Part shown: piece after piece, positions 58,260 through 64,000 of the stretch | How the letters are laid out: each line of letters opens with the position of its first letter | Position numbering within the stretch: position 1 is the first letter of the stretch | NCBI GenBank assembly: GCA_903813345.2 | Contig: CAIIXF020000003.1 | Coordinates: 10,000,218 to 10,064,217 of the forward strand | Source: Owenia fusiformis | Taxonomy: Eukaryota > Annelida > Polychaeta > Sabellida > Oweniidae | Length of the DNA: 64,000 nt | Direction: 5' to 3' | The notes under the pieces: model-generated | Seen by the model: only the letters and a program-made list of their open reading frames with translations | Database searches by the model: none | What the model was told of the DNA's origin: nothing | Position numbers and translations under genes: made by a program

Positions 58260-60714
58260 CTAGCTGTCTAGAACATCTCCACCCTCAACACTTCCCAAGA
58301 AGTCTGCATCTTCAAGTACAATAGGCTCAGCAACCTCATCAAGCAGATCTACAAGGTCTTTTGGTAAGACGGGTAAACTAGACCATTGTGGCTCAATGTT
58401 ACCATTGGTATCAAGTTGCCAGCCATGCAACGTGGCATTTGGGAGTTCACTGACAGCAATGTGTGATTGTTTCCAGATATAGCTTTGATAGTTACTCCTT
58501 TTCAACTTTTGAATTATAGAGTCTCTACAGGGGGGTAACAGTGACAAGTCAGTTCCATCGTAAGTCAAAGCATCTCCTGATTTCTTGGGGGAATATCTTT
58601 GTTGAAATAGTTCATAGCGAAGTTTGTTGATGTTCCTTAGCTTGGTTTTTCTAGAGTACATTTTGCAAACATAGTCCTCAGCAGTAGATTCCATTTGGTT
58701 GGTAACCTCAACAGTATTTCCCATTGTAGTAAACAGTTTCAGGAAACGATTCCTTTCATCTGGAGGACCTCTGGTAAGAATTTTGAGTGGCTTTATCTTG
58801 CCTCTGCGAATGAATGCACTAGTGCTATCGCACCCCGTGAAAGCATGGAAGCTGGGCAGTGCTTCACAAAGTTGCTGGCCCAGGCGGGAGGCTATTGCTT
58901 GGATGTCAAGGAGGCGACGCCCATCTCCTTTTCCAGTGTCAAAATATATCGGTACATCGACCCTGTCAGCATACCTTAGGAGTATTAGAAAGACATCGGT
59001 ATCAAGGGATCGAACAATTACTGGTTTTCCATGTCTTGCAGCGAACAGCATGTGAAGAATTATCTTTGTATCTGCTTCTTCTTGGTTAGATGCTAGGTCA
59101 TTTACTGGGGAAGTATAAACCTTTTACCATCACTTGTGAGTAGAATTGTATTCTCTTGGTCTGAGAAGTAGATGTTTCTTCCCTTCAGATCACTGGCATA
59201 CTTCTTGGTTTGCCATTCACGTAACAGGAACTTGATAAGTTCCTCTTTATTTTTGCCACATGTTAGGAAGTTATTCCATGATTTTGATGGGGTTTTAGTG
59301 TGGGCTCCCTTCAGGATAATTGGATCTGACTGCCCCCTTTTGTTTCTCTCAAGATCTTTAATGGAGTTTTCATGGTAGGAATCGGTTACAAAATGTACGT
59401 TCTTGGATTTTGGTAAGCGTGTGAATATGTCTCTTGCAACTTTACCAAATGTTGGTGCTATTTTTTCCATTTGATAGAAACTCATATTTCCATCCAAGAT
59501 AGTTATTGATTCAGATGGGGGAGATGGAATACTGTCATTCCCTTGCAGCTCATGAATGAGTGTTGACTTTGGTGTTTTTGCTAGAGAGCCATCAGGTAGG
59601 GCAAGAGGCCAAGGAACAGGACCCATGCAATATCCCATGAGCCTCTCAAGACTAATCTCACTGTTTTGAGATACATTAAGTAGTTGGCCAAATAGGTTTC
59701 TTGTGGCGCTGATTTCAACAACCTTATTTTTTGAAGTTGTCATTTTCTTGGTCACAGCAGAATTTGCAAATGTTGCGACTTTCATCTTTTTTATGCTATC
59801 GTGAAACTTAAGTTCTGAGTTTTGATCTCTCAGTCTATCAATGAATTGTTCACTTGCTTGGTAACCTTTCTGTAATGCATCAGTCAGCCCTTGAACTTCT
59901 GCTGGGGCTGGCAAACCAGATGATACACAGTGAAGAGCAGGCTCATTGATGTCAAATGGGTTGATGAAGCTTTTGAATGCCTGCATTACTGACTTTACAC
60001 CAGCTTCAGATGTTGTTACTTGGGCTAATGAGTTGTCTCTATGGAGGATATCGTCTGAGTCTCTCATTCCAGCTATATCAAGGGCAGCCTCTGTATATAG
60101 ACCTCTCTGTGTTCGTGTAACGCACCAGCGCTGATATGCACCCTTGTTCCTACTGAAACCAACAATACATGTACCACCTTTAGATTTTGCATTGCAATTG
60201 ATAGTTTGTTCTATGGTAATGTCCACAGGATTTCGTGAGCATGATACATCTGATCTTGAAACAGAGAATCCATTGTTTGAGATGAGCTCTGTTGCACCAG
60301 GATGTGTCTTATCCAGGTTGAGAAGGGTGAGAAATTGGTAACAGTGAAATCGGGCATAATTTTGATGGTCCATGGCAAAGAATGCACTATTCAAAACCAG
60401 AGCCCCTCACAAATTTTCCAATGGTGCAGAAATAAGAACACAGCGAATAGAAAACACCTAACATTACTATCACAGTACAGTATTTTTGAAATTGCCATAC
60501 AATGTTCAGGGCCTTTTTGGCTGCTGCCAGATCAAATGTTACTAATGTGTAATGTTGGCCCACCTCAGCTGTTCCTTGCATAGCAATATTCAGGCACTCT
60601 TGAACTGTAGCATTCTCAGTTATTGGGTGGTTTATTGGAGGAAGATAGTCTATAACAGACTGAACTGGTACATTAGTTGAGCCCTTGCCTGTTAGTGACA
60701 CCCAACCTGCCCAG
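58260..60714 (-). pseudogene. FEN1/XPG-like 5' nuclease region of a large orphan protein, frameshifted
   Basis: Likely exon 3 of the minus-strand gene that begins at 64000 or beyond: acceptor ctgtag at 60725-60715, phase 2, giving N-WAGWVSLTGKG. Order of motifs: VIDYLPPINHP and HYTLVTFDLAAAKKA; then (second frame, 60394-59102) YARFHCYQ, IEQTIN and a nuclease-like N region ILDGNMSFYQ ... VTDSYHENSIKDLERNKRG; then (third frame, from about 59100) an I region NQEEADTKI ... SLDTDVFLILL ... HAFTGCDST. The order of acidic residues (D, D, E/D, DTD, GCDS) is that of FEN1/XPG nucleases. Frame breaks near 60390 (probably with loss of ~100 residues) and 59101 make this copy doubtful as a working gene. 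Similar proteins recur in many invertebrate genomes; I know no agreed name. Confidence 0.65.
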
Positions 60715-60738
60715 CTACAGTAGAGATGCTGAGCTCGA

Positions 60739-60852
60739 TTGCCGTATGGTATTTCATTTGACGTACCTCACGGCAGTTGCCGTATAGTGTTTCAATTTCA
60801 TGATATTCCATCCTAAGTACCATACGGCAGTTGCCGTATAATGCTTCAATTG
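60739..60852. repeat. Three ~50 bp units with palindrome acggcagttgccgt
   Basis: Perfect copies at 60770-60783 and 60824-60837, a half copy at 60739-60745, each followed by ata(g/a)tg.ttcaatt. They lie 59 bp upstream of the plus-strand start codon and just inside the minus gene's intron, so they may be a shared control element. The core gcagttgc contains a MYB-type half site. Confidence 0.6.
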
Positions 60853-60910
60853 TATACATACTACTTCCTTTACCTTTTATCGCCCAAAGAGAGCAGACAA
60901 TATTATTAAA

Positions 60911-62066
60911 ATGTCACAAACAAAGAAGAGACCTTCAACTGGACCACAAGCGTAAGTACTGTACTTTGAAAAATACTACATTCGATGTATGTGCCTGATA
61001 TTTTGCCACGCGTATTCATCAGATTCATTCCAAAATTCGTGCTTAGTGCTAGTTTTCGTGTTTCAAATTCCTGACATCTAAATAAAAATTGTAACTGACG
61101 AATGAAATTAATTAAATAACTGATAGATTTATAGACAATTGCATTGTCCAAGCTAAGTTTACCGTAAAATTTTCCATGTGCATGGCTGCATGCTCAAACC
61201 GGAAAGCACCTTGCATAATTCAAATATAAAATACGATACGATCTTATTCGAATTAATATTCAGATATTCAACTCAATATCTACATGTACATAGATGATCA
61301 ATGATCCCTTGACCGCTTGCACTATATATTGAACAGCTGACAGTCTGACACTCACTTGTCACAGGGCAAGATGACCTCTAACATGCCAATATATTAAACT
61401 GATTTGCCCTTGCATTTAAAACAGGGATTTAAAATGACCGTCCTCCCTTGACTTTCTGTCACTTCGCCGTTATTATACACATTGATGAAACATCCACTTA
61501 CAAATGCAAAGTAAACTTTGTGTTTTATTATCCGATTCAAGATCTAAGATATTCTAATTCGTAAATTGCAACTGAATTAAAAGTAGAATTTCTGTTGAAA
61601 TGCGGATGATCCGGGGACGATTATCAATTACGCTTTTCAGACGGGACTTCCCCATATCGCTTCACCGAAGGTTTCGGTTATTCCTACTTCTATGTTTCCG
61701 ACATTCATACTTTTAATTTAATTCTTTTGATTTAGAAATAAAAACTGGAAACACCACAGGGGGCCAATTTCTCATGATTATGAGCCCGAGCCTAGGAAAC
61801 GGGCCCAGGCGAAGAAAGATAGGCTCACTGGACTGATCAAACGAGCAGACCAGTTGTGCACTAAGACCAGAGGCTCGATATTTCTGAGGTACGTTGATGA
61901 GGCGGGGAATGCCTTTGTGTATTCTCAGGACGAAGAAACATTTGTGAAATACCAGGAGGAGGGGATACATCCAGAAGTAGGGGGGGATGAACGGAGATAC
62001 AACAACAAGGGGGCAGCTACCCACATACTTAGTGAGAAGACGAAGAAAGCTATCGTTCAAGAGCAG
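60911..62066 (+). CDS. Novel gene with MADS-box-like segment, first two exons
   Basis: Exon 1 is 60911-60951 (ATG, MSQTKKRPSTGPQA, donor gtaagt) and exon 2 61736-62066 (acceptor tttag, donor gtatca), joined in phase 2; 124 codons in all. Exon 2 has a basic stretch PRKRAQAKKDR, then GLIKRADQLCTKTRG, SIFLRYVDEAGNAFVYS and EETFVKYQEEG. The spacing follows a MADS domain (GL-KKA-EL..., a beta-strand, a turn at Gly/Asn, ...LLKY). This match is by eye. If the exon 2 donor is not used, the frame ends at 62126. Both exons lie inside an intron of the minus-strand FEN-like gene. Later exons were not found. Confidence 0.55.
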
Positions 62067-62097
62067 GTATCATGGATCGTGAAATATTTTATTGTAC

Positions 62098-64000
62098 TTA
62101 TTTTCAACTATGGTATCATCTATTAAATCTGTCATTTTGCCGTTTCGAATTTTTTGTTCACTGATGATTTTTTTTAATCGTTTCTCTACGAAGCCTTTTA
62201 TTGATTTGTTTTGTATTGAAGCAAAGGCTGGATTTTCGTCTGGATTTTTTATTTCTTGAATCTTATCATCAGTCAACGGCTTGTTTTTCCATTGATTTGG
62301 TGAAAACATTGGTTTATTTTGTAGGGGTTCATTTTCAATCGTGAAGGAAACAATCATGGTCACTACACTAGCGTTGAATTTTTTCTTTGTGCTAATTGAC
62401 CAGGTCTTTTTAAGTACCTGGTTATTATCGAATGCCATTAGTATACTAGTATCATTCCCTTGGGTTTGTTGGTCCACTATCTCTATTGTATTTTGCCCAA
62501 GATTTGTGAGCCATTTTCTTACTCTATCATAGGAGGCGTATGGGCCTGTTCTGTTAAGAACGGTAAGTGCAATTTTGCTGCCCGTTAAACTGTATAAAAG
62601 TACCGACTCTCTAAAATGGATTGGGAGAACACTGTTCAAATAGGTAAGGTTTAGGATGGACTCCACAGTTTTGCACATTTTGTACGCCATGTTTCTGTCT
62701 TGGTCTGGATCTGAGAAATACAAGGGTCAGTATCAAGATACACTGAAAACCATTTACGTATCTTTCCAATTGCCGATAGAAATCATCTTCGTTCACTCGG
62801 CTCCCGTCGGTCGAACACAGTAAAGACCGAGCGTGCGAAAATGGATAGGAATTATTTGAAACTTTTTCATTTTCATCGATTCAAACCTAGGATTCTTCAT
62901 CCTAGATTTAAACCCACTTTTGCATTACTGGTGTAGTCATATTATGGAGATGGCGATTAATGGCGGAATTTTATGAACGTCGTATAATGACCCGAATATC
63001 AACTCAAAGCTCTATTGAAATCTGGTTAACTGCAATAGAAAGAAAAATTTGAATTCGTTTATTCCGTTTCACCATTTTGGAAGATCTGGTAGGCCTATAA
63101 ACACTGTCATTAGAAAAGTATGTTGCACTAAAATGCACAAACTGAACATGGAACATTATAAACATTCCTTGTTAAATTATTTTGCGCGGACATTTGACGC
63201 GTGATAAAGCATTTTGAAATACCTAAAAATAATTCGCGCACAAGTTTTTAGTTGTTTTTCACGTTTTCTATTCACATAAAAATCGTTACATATGTTTGGC
63301 GGGATATGCTTTATATAACGTAAAACAAGCGTATGTAGAGCAAACATGAAGTAGTAACTACTTGAAGTACAAGCATCATGCTGATTTAAAACGTGTATTC
63401 TAGGGTTTCTAATGCATCTGGATACTGACCAGGGACATTGCTTGATTTAAACGTATAGTCCATTGGAACACCAGATATGCTTAAAAGCAATGTTGCAAGT
63501 AGTTTTGGGCATGACGTGAAATAATCTGCATTGCTCAGGCGTAATTTTTCAAAATCCAAATCAATGTTTGAGTTGTTAGAATATGTTTTTATTTCCTGTT
63601 TAATAATTTTCCCCAGTGCATAGATTAGGTTCTTTAAATATGACGATGGCAACGTCTCCATTTGGTTCGACAAGTCTTGGTGATTATCTCCAAGATCAAG
63701 AATAGTATTTGTTGTTTGTATAGATATATCATTGTCTTTTTTTCCTTCAGAATTGTAACTATGATCGTGATTAACATGTGATAGGTTTTGTTTTCTTGCG
63801 GGTCCGTTTCCACCGTTTTCTAATTCAACGTTTTTGATGCAGGATTTACAAAATGAAAGCGGCTTTAGTTTGTGCCTTTTTCGAAAACTAAAAAAGTCTA
63901 TTTGGGCAAGTTCACAAAGACGGTCTCTGGTTGAAGCCTTTATATATTTTGAGTCAATCAGTTGGTGCATTTGTTCATTCTTCTCGCCATGAATATTTTG
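62098..64000 (-). CDS. N-terminal exons of the large orphan (FEN-like) gene, 5' end beyond the window
   Basis: Exon 1 here runs from the window end to 63430 (donor GTCAGT, phase 1) and exon 2 is 62710-62098 (acceptor tttctcag; donor GTACAA, phase 2). The predicted junctions give NVP-D-PDQDRN and then EN-N-WAGW, in frame with the exon at 60714. The frame is open up to the right edge, so the true start lies outside. Exon 1 has a Cys pair FCKSC, a charged Ser/Asn-rich linker and SLLLSISGVPMDY-like hydrophobic text; exon 2 has ESILNLTYLNSVLPIHF and YASYDRVRKWLTNLG. No standard domain was recognised. Related proteins with this arrangement recur in invertebrate genomes. Exon 2 ends 31 bp from the plus-strand exon. 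Without the GTACAA donor, the frame would stop at 62070. Confidence 0.6.

Noticed and set aside
61713-62060. 115-codon minus ORF
   Set aside because: Antisense shadow of the plus-strand exon 61736-62066; lies in the predicted minus-gene intron.

Overview
The window is invertebrate animal nuclear DNA. It is AT-rich (roughly one-third GC by eye). Its genes are split by introns with clean GT/AG borders and conserved phases, and transposon debris lies between and inside them. There are no operons, rRNA genes, intact tRNA genes or CRISPR arrays. The gene families (CYP2 P450, SULT1-type sulfotransferase, rolling-stone-like membrane protein, HOPX-like homeodomain-only protein, ZC3H3-like CCCH protein) fit a marine deuterostome or lophotrochozoan. 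I cannot name the species.

Layout. 0.56-6.5 kb: one decayed LINE (reverse transcriptase still readable), cut twice by terminal-inverted-repeat DNA elements. 8-13.2 kb: two inverted copies of a minisatellite, a tRNA-derived SINE and a foldback element. 13.6-22.8 kb: four exons of a class A GPCR (TM2 to TM7), with introns packed with MITEs; one MITE landed inside a splice donor. 24.6-25.8 kb: a mariner element with very long inverted repeats and a gutted transposase. 27.1-28.4 kb: a two-exon HOPX-like gene. 29.6-33.6 kb: a complete four-exon rolling-stone-like gene. 34.5-36.1 kb: a complete two-exon cytosolic sulfotransferase. 37.1-40.7 kb: stacked foldback elements. 41.6-48.3 kb: a complete seven-exon CYP2-type P450 of 490 codons. 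49.9-56.0 kb: a 6 kb non-coding element with two 1.2 kb inverted arms, each built from four ~186 bp tandem units. 56.1-57.0 kb: the last two exons of a minus-strand CCCH zinc-finger gene. 58.3-64.0 kb: a minus-strand, three-exon, frameshifted gene whose C-terminal half reads like a FEN1/XPG-family 5' nuclease. One of its introns holds the first two exons of a plus-strand gene with a MADS-box-like segment.

The sulfotransferase and P450 are both xenobiotic/lipid-metabolising families and lie on the same strand 5.5 kb apart, but nothing shows co-regulation. The most unusual region is 58-64 kb: a FEN-like multi-domain protein family with an antisense gene inside its intron. All functional calls are from reading motifs and splice phases; no database search was run.
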